A stretch of 64,000 nt of DNA from Spongiimicrobium salis. Lineage in GTDB: Bacteria; Bacteroidota; Bacteroidia; Flavobacteriales; Flavobacteriaceae. Below the pieces are notes generated by a model. It was not told where the DNA came from. It searched no databases and saw nothing but the letters and a program-made list of their open reading frames with translations. Shown piece after piece: positions 26,101 through 34,300 of this stretch; the first letter of the stretch is position 1; every line of letters begins with the position of its first letter. The translations under genes and the position numbers were made by a program. The stretch lies in NCBI RefSeq assembly GCF_043678055.1, contig NZ_JBHEQA010000002.1:806001-870000 (forward strand), read 5' to 3'.

Positions 26101-28725
26101 CTGCCCCCTATTCTCTACCAGACGCACTACCTCATCGGAAGTCTGTTGCACCACCTCTATTTCAGGGTTGGAACGATAGATAAAGTTTTGCTCATAACTA
26201 TAAGCGACACCCTCTAGGGTTCTTTCCTCTAAAAGACCATTATCATAGGTTTCATAGGTGAAACTTGGTACCGTCAATAGCTCTTCGGCCGTCACTTCTT
26301 CATAATTGACCAGTTCGGTAGTTCCATTGTCAATTAATAGGATAGCATCATTGGTGTTAATCGCCACATCGGTATGCCTAAGCTGGTATTGCAAGGGCAA
26401 TAAATTTATACGATACTCCCCAGATTCAGAATTGGTCTGTACTGTTGCCGTAGTAGCGGGCTGTATGGTCCCGGCATTCGGTTGATAGCCAAAACGTATC
26501 GTAGCTTGCCCAATATTATTCACAGAGCTTACTTCCAGAGGATCTCCCGGAATACCATTTTCATCAAAAATTTCTACGGTTTCCAAGCCATCAGCCCCAA
26601 AACCTATGGGTTTGGCTCCTTCTACAGCACCTCCGACCACTTTACCTACCACGGCTACTCTTGTGGTATCTATAAATTGTACCGGGCTTACTGCATCTTG
26701 AAAGAAATTGAACAAATCTGTACCTGCCGGAAAACGACCGTTGTGTACCAGCGTATGGTTTGCTTTCCGTACTTCAATAGCATGCTCACCTATGGGCACT
26801 TCGATTACAAAATTTCCATCGGCATCCGTTACTATAGGCTGGTTTTGGGCATCCAGTACAATTTGTCCATCAATAAAGACATTGGCCCCTTCTACACCGA
26901 TTCGTGCATAACGTTCAAAAGTCACGTTACCCATACTTGGCGCATCTATAGTCTCATCCGGTAACCAAAACTCGCCCTGATTCAGCGTTCTGGTCTGGCC
27001 GTTGTCATTTACCGAATAGTTGTTATATCCTCTACCGAGCAACTGAAAGTTAACTTCGCTATCGGGTACGTTGCTAATATTTGGAAATACCCCTCGACTG
27101 TCATAAAGTACCCTCCCTCTAAATTCAAAAGAAGAAATATCTACAAAATCAATATTGTTGGCCACAGAAGCATCCGCTCCCAAAAACACCAATTGTTGAT
27201 TGGGATCAAATTCATGCAGGCCAAAACGGGGCGTAATCGTAAAGGATTCCCCATTACCAGAATACGGGATGGCACTAATTTCATAGTTTCCATTTTCGTC
27301 GGTAACCCCCAATACGCCAAACTGCGAACTGGTGGGCCTGCTGGCTTCATTGCTCGTATATGTAACGTTTGAGGCAAAGGCTACATGATTTTGATTAAAA
27401 TTAAACCCGGTACGGGATAGGTCATAGGCTTGTGTCCCCAATCCTTCATCAAAACGATAATAGGCCGCCAGATCAGCATCGTTCCCTCCAATATAGCGTA
27501 GATAATTGGTAGCAATAGTCGCAGGTTGTAGGGCTCGTTGCCATACCCGAACTTCATCCATAAATAAGGCATTGCTACCCGCTAAACGTAGCTGATTGGT
27601 ATTAAACGTTGGGAAATTTTGTGTATTAAGAGCAACTTCAATTTCGGTCACATTGGTATTTCCATTGGCCGCTTCATTTAAAAATTCATTTACCGTAGTT
27701 TCCAACGCTTCATTGATCTCCACTCCATTTAAATACAATCTAGGCGCACTTCCCGCTTCTACAGTAACCGTGTAGTGCACAAAACGGTTGGGGAAATCAC
27801 TGATGGGTGCCAGAGCAAGATTCCCTTGGTCATCTACACCTCCTATTGGATAAAAATTCGTCAATGTAAATTGACTTTGCCCAATGGCGATGGTTAGTTG
27901 GTTGGCCGTTATGCTCGCAATGCTTACGGCAGCATTGGATAGCTCGGGAAGATTGAATAGTGAAATAGGTCCCGGCAGATTCGTTGGTTGTTTTGCCCAA
28001 GCCTGTAGACTAAATGCATTTTCAAGTTGATCATCGGCCAAGGAAATTCCTTGTGCCGTATTTGCAGGAATAAGAATACTACTGCCTGCACTCACCGACG
28101 CTCCTTGGGGTTCCGCCCCTACAATAACGTGCTGTACCGGAGTACCACCGTCAAAGCTAATATTACCGGTAACTACGGCAGTGGGGTTACGAAAACCAAT
28201 ACCGCTGATGAAATTTTGCAGAAAGACTTCTTCTCCTTCAGGCAATATTCCTAAAGCCAATAGTTTGTATTCATATAAAACCCCGCCTTCAATAAATTCA
28301 TCATCAAAACGAGAACTAGAGGCAGATACATTGGCTACAAATTCAAAGGGAGTAGTGTCATTGGGCACTCCCGTAAATTCTCTACGTAAAATTTGAAAAC
28401 CCGTAATTAGATTTTGATTGTTCAATACCTGCCAATTGAGTTCTACACGATCTCCATAAAAGCCCGTAGAAACGCTAAATTGCTCTGGCAATTCCCCAAA
28501 GGTAGAAGTGAGGTATAATACATCCCAGGGGAATCGTATATCCCTTTGAGAGTTTCGTGCCGCCGTTGGGGTACTTACCCCAAGGTAAGGAACACCTACT
28601 TGTAAGGTGTATCCTTGATTTTGTATGGCCTGTGCAGCCGTAACGGGCCGCGGACCTTCCTGCGCATAGGTAATAGCGCTTATTGCCAAGGCGAAAAGCC
28701 CCAGCCAATATTGTACTGATTTCAT
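20149..28725 (-). CDS. Giant T9SS-secreted surface protein with LamG-like domains
   Basis: This 2858-residue protein has a signal peptide (MKSVQYWLGLFALAISAITYA). A first LamG/concanavalin-like region (about 225-440) contains DEVRVWQRAL and AYYRFDEGLG. Carboxypeptidase-regulatory-like modules (about 440-950) follow, with patterns such as TDADGNFVIEVPIGEH. A central Ser/Thr-rich beta region covers about 1040-1400. Two more LamG domains lie at about 1745-1930 and 1935-2112 (HHVALLFN, DEVRIWNSLR). A domain shared with the next gene covers about 2345-2435. The C-terminal sorting domain (about 2780-2858, KIYPNPFESEV, SGVYFLK) directs type IX export and surface attachment. A role in adhesion or glycan binding is likely. 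It is the second gene of a four-gene operon. Confidence 0.88.
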   Translation of the reverse strand: MKSVQYWLGLFALAISAITYAQEGPRPVTAAQAIQNQGYTLQVGVPYLGVSTPTAARNSQRDIRFPWDVLYLTSTFGELPEQFSVSTGFYGDRVELNWQVLNNQNLITGFQILRREFTGVPNDTTPFEFVANVSASSSRFDDEFIEGGVLYEYKLLALGILPEGEEVFLQNFISGIGFRNPTAVVTGNISFDGGTPVQHVIVGAEPQGASVSAGSSILIPANTAQGISLADDQLENAFSLQAWAKQPTNLPGPISLFNLPELSNAAVSIASITANQLTIAIGQSQFTLTNFYPIGGVDDQGNLALAPISDFPNRFVHYTVTVEAGSAPRLYLNGVEINEALETTVNEFLNEAANGNTNVTEIEVALNTQNFPTFNTNQLRLAGSNALFMDEVRVWQRALQPATIATNYLRYIGGNDADLAAYYRFDEGLGTQAYDLSRTGFNFNQNHVAFASNVTYTSNEASRPTSSQFGVLGVTDENGNYEISAIPYSGNGESFTITPRFGLHEFDPNQQLVFLGADASVANNIDFVDISSFEFRGRVLYDSRGVFPNISNVPDSEVNFQLLGRGYNNYSVNDNGQTRTLNQGEFWLPDETIDAPSMGNVTFERYARIGVEGANVFIDGQIVLDAQNQPIVTDADGNFVIEVPIGEHAIEVRKANHTLVHNGRFPAGTDLFNFFQDAVSPVQFIDTTRVAVVGKVVGGAVEGAKPIGFGADGLETVEIFDENGIPGDPLEVSSVNNIGQATIRFGYQPNAGTIQPATTATVQTNSESGEYRINLLPLQYQLRHTDVAINTNDAILLIDNGTTELVNYEEVTAEELLTVPSFTYETYDNGLLEERTLEGVAYSYEQNFIYRSNPEIEVVQQTSDEVVRLVENRGQEDETITEFNTAGIQIGGNPVNVYTQFAEYQIELRSFERYVNNDGPGNAVEDLVPIVDGELNVTNNLALAGSERVVTDEEDNSLRIYSFKAGIPAVSGDFTRAISANLRIGTMDFPVGGNLFVPQGIILGGASDGSQTFVTAGPDVPDIILRDPPGSNSFAAIEEGTTFSFTTEYNSASENTIGLDVEIKAGVTVAAGGGLAGPVIESESTNNITTGISTTLSSEDGNSATKTYSFSQTIATSSDPNFVGADGDLYIGQSKNFFYGTFNNVVPSITNLNGNDDVRLTNASNEEIFISLQRGFQFVEEPTNTFFVFSQKQLLETVIPELEAIIMAIDNGQIDPETDDTVQPRPFYAEQIRLWRKVILENERSKFRALNDREVVRAEVLAANTDPDFTTFIENNFQDNISFDAGVGEFTRSVETTSVVSNQSSFSVAIDASLAGTLGFALNDTGFLVSPSVSNSNNDTETNTEEQENTTTISYTLQDNDLGNFLSVDVINLFDGNGPIFTTLGGRTSCPYEGPELSVFYNNGLYPQLTDASPISELIGETRERLNFATQRNEVPLVTVGQASVTGIPVDTKAEYRLILENNTVSDTGADSDFLLIVDNTTNPDNAIFNLEPNGTILHVPEGEQTEFLLTLEPGSAEVFDYENIVVRLESLCDGDDVSSEIVISATFIPVCTPVNLQAPLDNWVFNRPTAGFDDGDELTNSQAIRFNGFNVNSSTFDHIDLEFRSATSPNWTRLQTYYRDEARLTMEINDNGADPTSVSHLNNTNQEVNFNWDIVGLNLQDGSYEVRVVSHCTDGSEFISEIARGTVDLNEPRRFETPTPIDGILSAGEDLRVRFNEPIFFNSAISQIEIMGETNQLAVNNDVSVRFADSASEVRIERPNIQNGDLSIEFWMKDDTASFPATLVRQEGGVEIGLNADEIYFTIGNRTVSGGYNRADDLFHHYTFTFSEENQQLAIYRDDRVVASESFDDGVILIANNESIEIGGSNFIGNLHDFRLWGEFITLNRAVANQNAQLIGNEAGLLGYWSMHEGHGPISRDLARFNHAVVNANWDIFPNGNSYEFSATNYLKASGIGSVVLTDQMDATVSFWVRASSGQGGTLLSNGRGNGEDPDQSDGNDNKWAISLNTNGDLVFDSEGRQYDLAINQSVNDGQWHHVALLFNRLGALQTYIDASLVSSNSIENIGGFSGNALWLGARGFVNLANQETIDQHFSGELDEVRIWNSLRSASQIDRDRFNEVDFNTIGLIFNSRFNAPDPTQSGDSTPTFAQRLSTGVISLGTFDIIGNENYSENTPPIRRARNIENFSVSHIINGDEMIIEPLLASEALVEGQILDITVHRMFDAAGNQQLSPITWTAFYERNPIDWFANGFVGETVDATQTLGTSTSFTLTLMNSGGQLQAYEIADIPSWLVLEETAGFIEPNSTIEIEARIDAELSVGEYLDNIRLITDFGFDQNLILDVRVLAEEPEWAVDPNQFDFGMNIIGGIQVDGIRSEDVYDNVAAFVGDEVRGVADLVFDPDFKQYFVFLTVYSNISAGETLTFRIWDASRGQVLEASLDGDASIPFINNQVVGTLSNSALFSNTQNVEQEIHLNSGWTWVSLNTNDPRFSDLNLLTEGLNLATGDRILSHAPAQTDIYEENPNDPSNGEWAGTISANGGLSSSKMYRVRLTEGQTLNLKGQPVDIDEFSFDIQENWNWLPYPIARNVSVNEAMALFSASEGDLIKSQNSFAIYDPDLGWRGTLTSLRSGEGYLIRATQAQNFKYPGALVLSRSARYTATIAKADKASGLDGKLSAKSNVDFAQYSTNMNAILQIPDAFSAIYAYDDKGNLRGEAHRKDVPDSELYFMTLYGNQGDDIYFKLGNADQKVEVKTSVSYTADQLLGSLENPIQLAPETIQGTTEEFKIYPNPFESEVSLNFVAQEAQRLMVYIHDVTGKTVFTKGVEAHKGTNSIPIYPQLPSGVYFLKTTVDNTPITIKLIKN

Positions 28726-28737
28726 AAAATTTGGGGT

Positions 28738-29637
28738 TTATAATTTTATGATATAGGTTAAGGCATAATAGGGAGGTCTGTTCTCATGGGCTTCCCCTCC
28801 CCCTTGAGCCGTAATGGTATGGGAATGTGCTCCTGCATTCAGAATTAGCTGTGAACGTGTTAGCCCCGGTTCTTCTCCATTGTTATTACCATCAATAGTG
28901 GCTGCAGTATCATTACTTCCTAATGTTAAAAGCCTATCATATCTTACATCTACACCATTCTCATTTCTTGTTGGTGCATGATTATGATCACCATCGGTAC
29001 TGGTACTTCCACCATGATTGTGTGAAGGCATCTGATTCGTGGTTAAGGCAACCGTATCGGCACCTCCAACATTGGTGACCTGGTATTGATTACCCGCACC
29101 AACTATAAATCGGTTAACAAGATTGGGCGTACTATTGCCCCCGATCACTGCCCGTAAACCATCTCCTGCTGCACCTGTAGGGATGGCACTTCCATCACAT
29201 AGTACCCAACCTGCAGGGGCGGTATTGCCCGCATAAGGCATAATGGCACCCGTAGGTACGCCATTGGCCGCTGCAATAGCATAAGGCACAAATTGTAACG
29301 GTTCATTGGAGATTAAGGTGTTACCTTCCCTTATTTCCAGTTCGGCCCTTTGGTTGGCAATGCCCGGGTAGTTGTTTTGGTTCACATCCAACACAAAAGA
29401 AAATACCCCGAAGTCATCGGTCTGTACTTGTATGCTCTGCTGTGGTACAATATCCGTACCTGCTGCATGTATACGTACACTTAAAGTAATGGATGTATTT
29501 ACTCGAGCTGTATTACCGCCGTCCCGAGCAATACCTTGTACGGCAATACCTGCTTGGTTGGCTGTGATTTGTGCAAAAGTCATTGAGGTGAGCATTAAAA
29601 ATAATGCGATAAAATAATTGGTGGTTGGTCGATTCAT
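28738..29637 (-). CDS. Secreted tail-collar-domain protein
   Basis: This 299-residue protein has a signal peptide (MLTSMTFAQ). An N-terminal beta domain (about 20-120) is of the kind found in Bacteroidetes surface proteins (VQGIARDGGNTARVN, GVFSFVLDVNQNNYPG). A phage tail-collar domain follows from about 130: GAIMPYAGNTAPAGWVLCDG, then RFIVGAGN, MPSHNHGG, HNHAPT, HSHTIT and the terminal ENRPPYYALTYIIKL. The His-x-His repeats are the metal-binding hallmark of collar/short-tail-fibre tips. The ATG at 29637 is used; a TTG ten codons upstream would bury the signal peptide. It opens the surface operon, 12 bp before the giant gene. It may act as a trimeric tip on the cell surface; that is inference. 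Confidence 0.8.
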   Translation of the reverse strand: MNRPTTNYFIALFLMLTSMTFAQITANQAGIAVQGIARDGGNTARVNTSITLSVRIHAAGTDIVPQQSIQVQTDDFGVFSFVLDVNQNNYPGIANQRAELEIREGNTLISNEPLQFVPYAIAAANGVPTGAIMPYAGNTAPAGWVLCDGSAIPTGAAGDGLRAVIGGNSTPNLVNRFIVGAGNQYQVTNVGGADTVALTTNQMPSHNHGGSTSTDGDHNHAPTRNENGVDVRYDRLLTLGSNDTAATIDGNNNGEEPGLTRSQLILNAGAHSHTITAQGGGEAHENRPPYYALTYIIKL

Positions 29638-30182
29638 TTTTATAGACTTATTTAGTTGATTATTCAATGAAATTGGGGTTAATATTTAGTTCACCGAAAT
29701 TAAATGGAGTACCTCTTGAAAAAGTAACCCGATAAGTCGTCAATAGCCCGAAAAGACGCTTTAGCATTCTAGGCTGTTATTTACAACACAGATTGTTATT
29801 TTTTAATATTTAAATTAAATATTTGTTTAATTTATAACATTTTGATGCGAATTTTTGAGCTATAACGGGAGTTTTTAGCCCACAAAGTTGTCAATGCCCA
29901 AATTCTTAGGGTGATTGTTGGAAAATATGTTGCGAAGGCGAAATCGGCGATTTTTAAAATTAGATACAATAAAATAAAACTAATTCATAATCAATGATTT
30001 AAGCATTTTTAGCAAAATCATCGAAAACTTCATTTTTTAATTTTTCACTAAAGAAATACCTCCAAAAAGGACATTTTAAAGCTTTAAGACTAAGTTTTAG
30101 ACCTTGATGTAGCGCTTGATCGGTCATTTTGGGATACCAAAATGGAAAGTTTCATCTTTCCGCCAAAAAAATAAAAATCAAA
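29638..30182. other. Intergenic region before the surface operon
   Basis: These 545 bp are AT-rich and contain no convincing gene. Two adjacent hairpins lie near the AraC end: CATTTTGG/CCAAAATG (30125-30132 with 30137-30144) and GGAAAG/CTTTCC (30144-30149 with 30156-30161). They may end the AraC transcript. The surface-operon promoter must lie in the first part, but I could not place it. Confidence 0.4.
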
Positions 30183-31241
30183 TTAGTTTATTTCCGAGGG
30201 AAGTTTGCCATGGATTTTTTTAAAGGCTTGGGAAAATTTACTTTTATTCTCATACCCTAACATTTGGGCCACTTCTTTTATTTTTACATCCGTTTCCATA
30301 AGGTACTTTAAGGCCAAATCCATTTTTCCTTTGGTAAAATAGGAAAGCACGGAACTCCCGAATACATTCTTAAAGATTTTTTTAAGTGTGGTGGGAGATA
30401 TTTTATGTTTTCTGGCCAAAGTTTCAATTCCAGGGAATTTTCCATGTAAATTCTGCATCAGCTCATGCTCGATCAGTTTTATCTTTTTCAAATTTTCAGA
30501 GGAGGATTCTCCCCTACTGGTGCTATTGACCTTGGTATAGGAGGTATAAAAACTTTCCAGATACCTTGGCACCAGTTTTTTTAGTTCAAAAAAATTGGGT
30601 TTACCATCTTTGGTGAGCGCATCAAAAATAGCATCAGTTATTTCCATATGTTTCGCATCGTCAACTGCATAATTTAAAAAAGCAATATCGTCATTTTTAA
30701 AAAGGCTCTTAATATGTTCCGGTGTGGAGGGGGAATCCAAAATATTTTTTTCGGCCCATTCTTCATTAAAGTAGAGCATATATAGAATCTCATTGGAGTT
30801 TTTAAAATGAAAATTCTGGAAATCCTTTCCTGGTTTACAAAATGAAATTGATTTGTTGGCCACGGTCATATTGTTGATACGATAGGTAGGCACACGATGT
30901 ACATTAGAGATCTTGCTCGTTGCCACAAAATAATAATCGACACTCAAAAATTTATCGTAAATGGGGTTGAAGGAAAGATTGTTTTTATAATAGGAATCCG
31001 TAAGCAGTACCCAAAGTCCCTTCTCCAATTCCGCATATAAAAAGTCGCCCTTCATAAAAGGGGTATTGGAATGGATCAATTGCTTTTCCGGATAGTGTTT
31101 CATAAAAGGCATTTTTATACAACTTTTTACGATGGCTTCCGGGCAATTGGACACATACGACAGGTGGAAAAAATTATCCTTATAGGTAAAAAAGAATTGC
31201 TTGGATAAATTAAACCAATTGTTGATTCTGTCTATGACCAT
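30183..31241 (-). CDS. AraC-family transcriptional regulator
   Basis: This 352-residue cytoplasmic protein ends in an AraC-type double helix-turn-helix (about 255-352): IETLARKHKISPTTLKKIFK, then IKEVAQMLGYENKSKFSQAF and KKIHGKLPSEIN. The N-terminal 240 residues have no recognised sensor motif. I chose the ATG at 31241; the longer frame needs a TTG. It is upstream of and co-oriented with the giant surface-protein operon, separated by 545 bp, and so is a candidate regulator of it. Confidence 0.85.
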   Translation of the reverse strand: MVIDRINNWFNLSKQFFFTYKDNFFHLSYVSNCPEAIVKSCIKMPFMKHYPEKQLIHSNTPFMKGDFLYAELEKGLWVLLTDSYYKNNLSFNPIYDKFLSVDYYFVATSKISNVHRVPTYRINNMTVANKSISFCKPGKDFQNFHFKNSNEILYMLYFNEEWAEKNILDSPSTPEHIKSLFKNDDIAFLNYAVDDAKHMEITDAIFDALTKDGKPNFFELKKLVPRYLESFYTSYTKVNSTSRGESSSENLKKIKLIEHELMQNLHGKFPGIETLARKHKISPTTLKKIFKNVFGSSVLSYFTKGKMDLALKYLMETDVKIKEVAQMLGYENKSKFSQAFKKIHGKLPSEIN

Positions 31242-31261
31242 AGATTGCAAGTTTTAAAACA

Positions 31262-31292
31262 CAAAATACTATTTAACTGCAATACTTTCCAA
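31262..31292 (-). promoter_or_regulatory. Candidate promoter of the AraC gene
   Basis: On the minus strand TTG (31292-31290) is followed after 21 bp by TATTTTG (31268-31262), a one-base-short -7 box. The implied start site is about 14 nt before the ATG at 31241. Confidence 0.4.
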
Positions 31293-31453
31293 AAATGACT
31301 TCTTTTTTTTCCATTCATTTTTTTCTAGCACGAGAATTCTAAAAAAGAAACCCGAAAAACCTCTACACAGTATAAAGTGGAACATTTTGTTGGACTGCAA
31401 TGGAACAACTATTGAAAATGGCTGTTATACCTTATTCTATGGAAAACTTCAAA

Positions 31454-33631
31454 TCATAAACTGACCTTGAATCCGCCGTTCACCACGAATCCATCCACCG
31501 GCGCATAGATGTCCAAAAACTGTGGATTATTTAAATTCCCTGTAAAAACAGCTCCAAAACGGGTCTGACGGGTATCCAGAAAGTTTTCAAAATTGAGAAA
31601 AACCGAAAATTTAGGTCCAAGTTTTTTTTCACTCATCAATCCCATTATCCAATACGATTGGCCCGTTTCACCATTTCCAAGTAACTGGGGACTGTAGTAG
31701 TACGCTTCCAGTCCTACCCATAAATCATCTTCCTCTTCGTACACCAGCACATTGTTTAAACGGTGTTCGGCTACTAGTGGGAAATCAGAAATCATTCCAT
31801 TTTCATTTTGTCTCACCTTGGCATGGGTATAGCCCGTAAACAACTTAAAATCTCCATACTTCACCTTGAGATTCACTTCCACACCACGGGTGTCTACATA
31901 ACCCTCAGGTTGTTCAAAACTAAAACGACCAAAACCCTCGGCATTAAGTATAAAAGGGTCATTAATTCTGGTGTAAAAAAAGAGGGTATTAATCGACACC
32001 GCCAATCCTTCTAGGGGAAACCAGTGATAATTAAGATCAAAGTTGCCTCCCAAGGAGCGTTCCAGACCAGCTCCATCCGTTTCAATAGGCAGTACATTTC
32101 TGAATTGAAGTTGCTCTGCTTCCTCAGTAAACACTGTTGGGGTCTTATACCCCAAACCACCGCCCAATCTAAAAGTCAAGGCATTGGTGGGCTCATATAG
32201 TAAAGAAAGTCGCGGCATAGCAATGGCTCCATAGTCCGAATGAAAGTCCATACGGAAACCACTTTCCAAGGTAAAAGTCTCATGAATGGGCCATATGTTT
32301 TGGGCAAACAGGCCAAAAATATTGTAGTTCTCATTGAGCCTCTCCGCCTCATTTTCACGTGCATCATTGAAATTTTCGGTCCAAAGGTTCGCCCCTAAAA
32401 CCCATTCCACTTCTTTTTTAGAAATAGAGGAAAAATTGAGCTCGCTAAACGAAGAACGCTGCACTCCAGAAAAGTTAAAATCCGGTATCTGGATACTACG
32501 GTCGTAAAAACTAAAGCTATTCTTGACCTCCAGACGGTTCTTGTCATTAAAGACATGCTTAAGCCCCAATTGGGTAGAGGTGCGTTTGGTCTCATTAATT
32601 TCAAGGTAAGGGTCTTCCACTGTAGCTCCCTCAAGAAAATCAATGTTCCCTCCCTTACGGTTCTCCCAGATTGCATTGATTCCGATCAGTAGTTCTGTAC
32701 GTTTAGCAGGATACAAGAAGAGCTTTGGGTTTAGGGTAAATCGACCAAACTCAGGAATAGCCGTTAATCCAATATCAGCAGGGTCATAGGGTGTTCCCAA
32801 ATTGTAGGAAGCAAAGACCGTAGTCCCTACTTTATCGAACTTTTGGGAATAAAAACCATTAAGGTCCAAACCAAGAACCGAGGTGCCGTTGGCCATAAAC
32901 TTAAGCTCGGTCTCCTCCTTTGGAGTCTTGGATATCAGATTGACCAATCCGGCAATAGCCCCTCCTCCATATAGTGTAGAACTGGAACCCTTGATGACCT
33001 CCACTTGTTTTAAGTCGAGAGGCGTTATTTGCAGGAGACTTAATCCACTAGCAAATCCTGAATATAAAGGAAAACCATCCCGAAGCAATTGCGTATACCT
33101 GCCATCGAGCCCTTGGATACGTATACTGGAATTATAACTGGTAGCAGAGGTTTGCTGGGTGCGAATACCAGTGCTCTCGTTGAGCAGCATGCGAATATCC
33201 CCTGGTTTCATATTCCCCTTTTCCGAAAGCTCCTCCCCTGCAATGACCTCTACTCGTGTTGGGATATCGGCAATGGTACGGGTACTTCTTGTAGACACCA
33301 AAGTAACCTCTTCCATTTCCTCAGTTTGGGGAGAAAGGAAGAAAACACTGTTTTGTAGGCTATCCTTAAGCGGAAATGTTAAGCTGAGATCCAATGTTGC
33401 ATAACCGATATAGCTCAACCGAAGTGTAAAAGTACCATCTGGAATATCCTGTAAATGGATTTTTCCTGCCTTATCGGACACTGCCCCTTTTTTCAGGGGT
33501 TCCAAAAGAGCAGTGACGCCCACTAAGGGTTTCCCATTCTGGAAGTCTTTCACAAATATATGCAGTGCGTTCTGCGCAAGAATGGATACCATTCCGAAAA
33601 AGAACAGTATCCCAAATAGTCTGTATTTCAT
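31454..33631 (-). CDS. TonB-dependent outer-membrane receptor
   Basis: This 725-residue protein has a signal peptide (cleavage after SILAQ). A carboxypeptidase-regulatory-like domain covers about 23-100 (DKAGKIHLQDIPDGTFTLRL). A plug domain covers about 115-225 (NESTGIRTQQ, IRIQGLDGRYTQLLRDGFP, VEVIKGSSSTLYGGGAIAG), and the rest is a 22-strand beta-barrel. It imports a large or scarce ligand using TonB energy. A small Cys-rich protein precedes it by 72 bp on the same strand. In other Bacteroidetes similar pairs often go with metal uptake or handling, so a metal-complex substrate is possible. The substrate is not readable from the sequence. Confidence 0.92.
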   Translation of the reverse strand: MKYRLFGILFFFGMVSILAQNALHIFVKDFQNGKPLVGVTALLEPLKKGAVSDKAGKIHLQDIPDGTFTLRLSYIGYATLDLSLTFPLKDSLQNSVFFLSPQTEEMEEVTLVSTRSTRTIADIPTRVEVIAGEELSEKGNMKPGDIRMLLNESTGIRTQQTSATSYNSSIRIQGLDGRYTQLLRDGFPLYSGFASGLSLLQITPLDLKQVEVIKGSSSTLYGGGAIAGLVNLISKTPKEETELKFMANGTSVLGLDLNGFYSQKFDKVGTTVFASYNLGTPYDPADIGLTAIPEFGRFTLNPKLFLYPAKRTELLIGINAIWENRKGGNIDFLEGATVEDPYLEINETKRTSTQLGLKHVFNDKNRLEVKNSFSFYDRSIQIPDFNFSGVQRSSFSELNFSSISKKEVEWVLGANLWTENFNDARENEAERLNENYNIFGLFAQNIWPIHETFTLESGFRMDFHSDYGAIAMPRLSLLYEPTNALTFRLGGGLGYKTPTVFTEEAEQLQFRNVLPIETDGAGLERSLGGNFDLNYHWFPLEGLAVSINTLFFYTRINDPFILNAEGFGRFSFEQPEGYVDTRGVEVNLKVKYGDFKLFTGYTHAKVRQNENGMISDFPLVAEHRLNNVLVYEEEDDLWVGLEAYYYSPQLLGNGETGQSYWIMGLMSEKKLGPKFSVFLNFENFLDTRQTRFGAVFTGNLNNPQFLDIYAPVDGFVVNGGFKVSL

Positions 33632-33703
33632 GTATTGTTTTTTGAAGTATGACGAATCATGGCCAATGGAATTTGGCCAAAATCATTTTGGTTCTACGAC
33701 TGT

Positions 33704-34033
33704 TTATACTTCAAAGGCGCGAGGAGGCTTGAGGGATAAAAAATAAACCTCTTTGGGCAGGTATTCCATATAAGGAACAGGTTTTGTTTCTTGTTTTATT
33801 ATAGGAATAACAAAATTCAAGCTGCTGTAGTTAATGGTAAATCCAGTACAACTGCCGCAGCTAAGGAAAGGGGAGCATGGCATATCCTCATCATGGGATT
33901 CTTCTTCCGAGCTGTCATTCCCGCAATGCTCCACCACAAATGGAACTTCCGAACAAGAATCGGACTCCTGGCAACATGGGAATGATGACAAGAAAATTGT
34001 TAGCATAGACAAGATTACGGCAAGCATCTTCAT
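33704..34033 (-). CDS. Small Cys-rich secreted protein (DUF6660-like)
   Basis: This 109-residue protein has an N-terminal hydrophobic signal (MKMLAVILSMLTIFLSSFPCC). The mature part has paired cysteines (FPCCQE, EHCGND, MPCSPFLSCGSCTGF) and an acidic, His-containing stretch EEESHDEDMP. It looks like the DUF6660-type proteins found beside metal-related TonB receptors or efflux genes in Flavobacteria. That family name is from memory. A periplasmic metal-binding role fits the Cys/His/acidic content. It precedes the TonB receptor by 72 bp and is probably in the same operon. Confidence 0.6.
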   Translation of the reverse strand: MKMLAVILSMLTIFLSSFPCCQESDSCSEVPFVVEHCGNDSSEEESHDEDMPCSPFLSCGSCTGFTINYSSLNFVIPIIKQETKPVPYMEYLPKEVYFLSLKPPRAFEV

Positions 34034-34195
34034 AGTATAAAGATAAGGAATATTCAGCTGTTTTGTTCTTTATGGAAAAATAAAGAAGGTTTGACTTTAG
34101 TGCTAAAAATACCAAATGAATTTGGTATCACCTATAGCTCAATTTGCGCTCTACAACCAGAAAGAAGAAGTGCATTAGGAAGGACATTGGAACAA

Positions 34196-34216
34196 AATCT
34201 CTCTTTCACCGCTTAG
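34196..34216 (+). repeat. Degenerate tRNA-Ser 3' end (att-like copy 3)
   Basis: This 21-bp segment matches the tRNA-Ser 3' end (11970-11990) in 19 of 21 positions. The next bases (GGCAAAACTCGATTTTC) continue the similarity to copy 2 and, more weakly, to the tRNA flank. It lies 22 kb from the intact tRNA, at the far end of the accessory region, and may be the distal attachment scar of an integrated element. Confidence 0.5.
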
Positions 34217-34300
34217 GGCAAAACTCGATTTTCAATAAAAAATCTAACTTCTTCTTTTAGTAAAACTTTCAAAAACAGCCAGGCAAAGCACATTTCTGGA

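Noticed and set aside
26482..26964. 160-codon and many other long frames antisense to the 2858-residue gene
   Set aside because: Shadow frames of a strongly supported coding region.
12001..34200. Integrase, transposase or relaxase in the island-like region
   Set aside because: None found on either strand; mobility is inferred only from the repeats and content.
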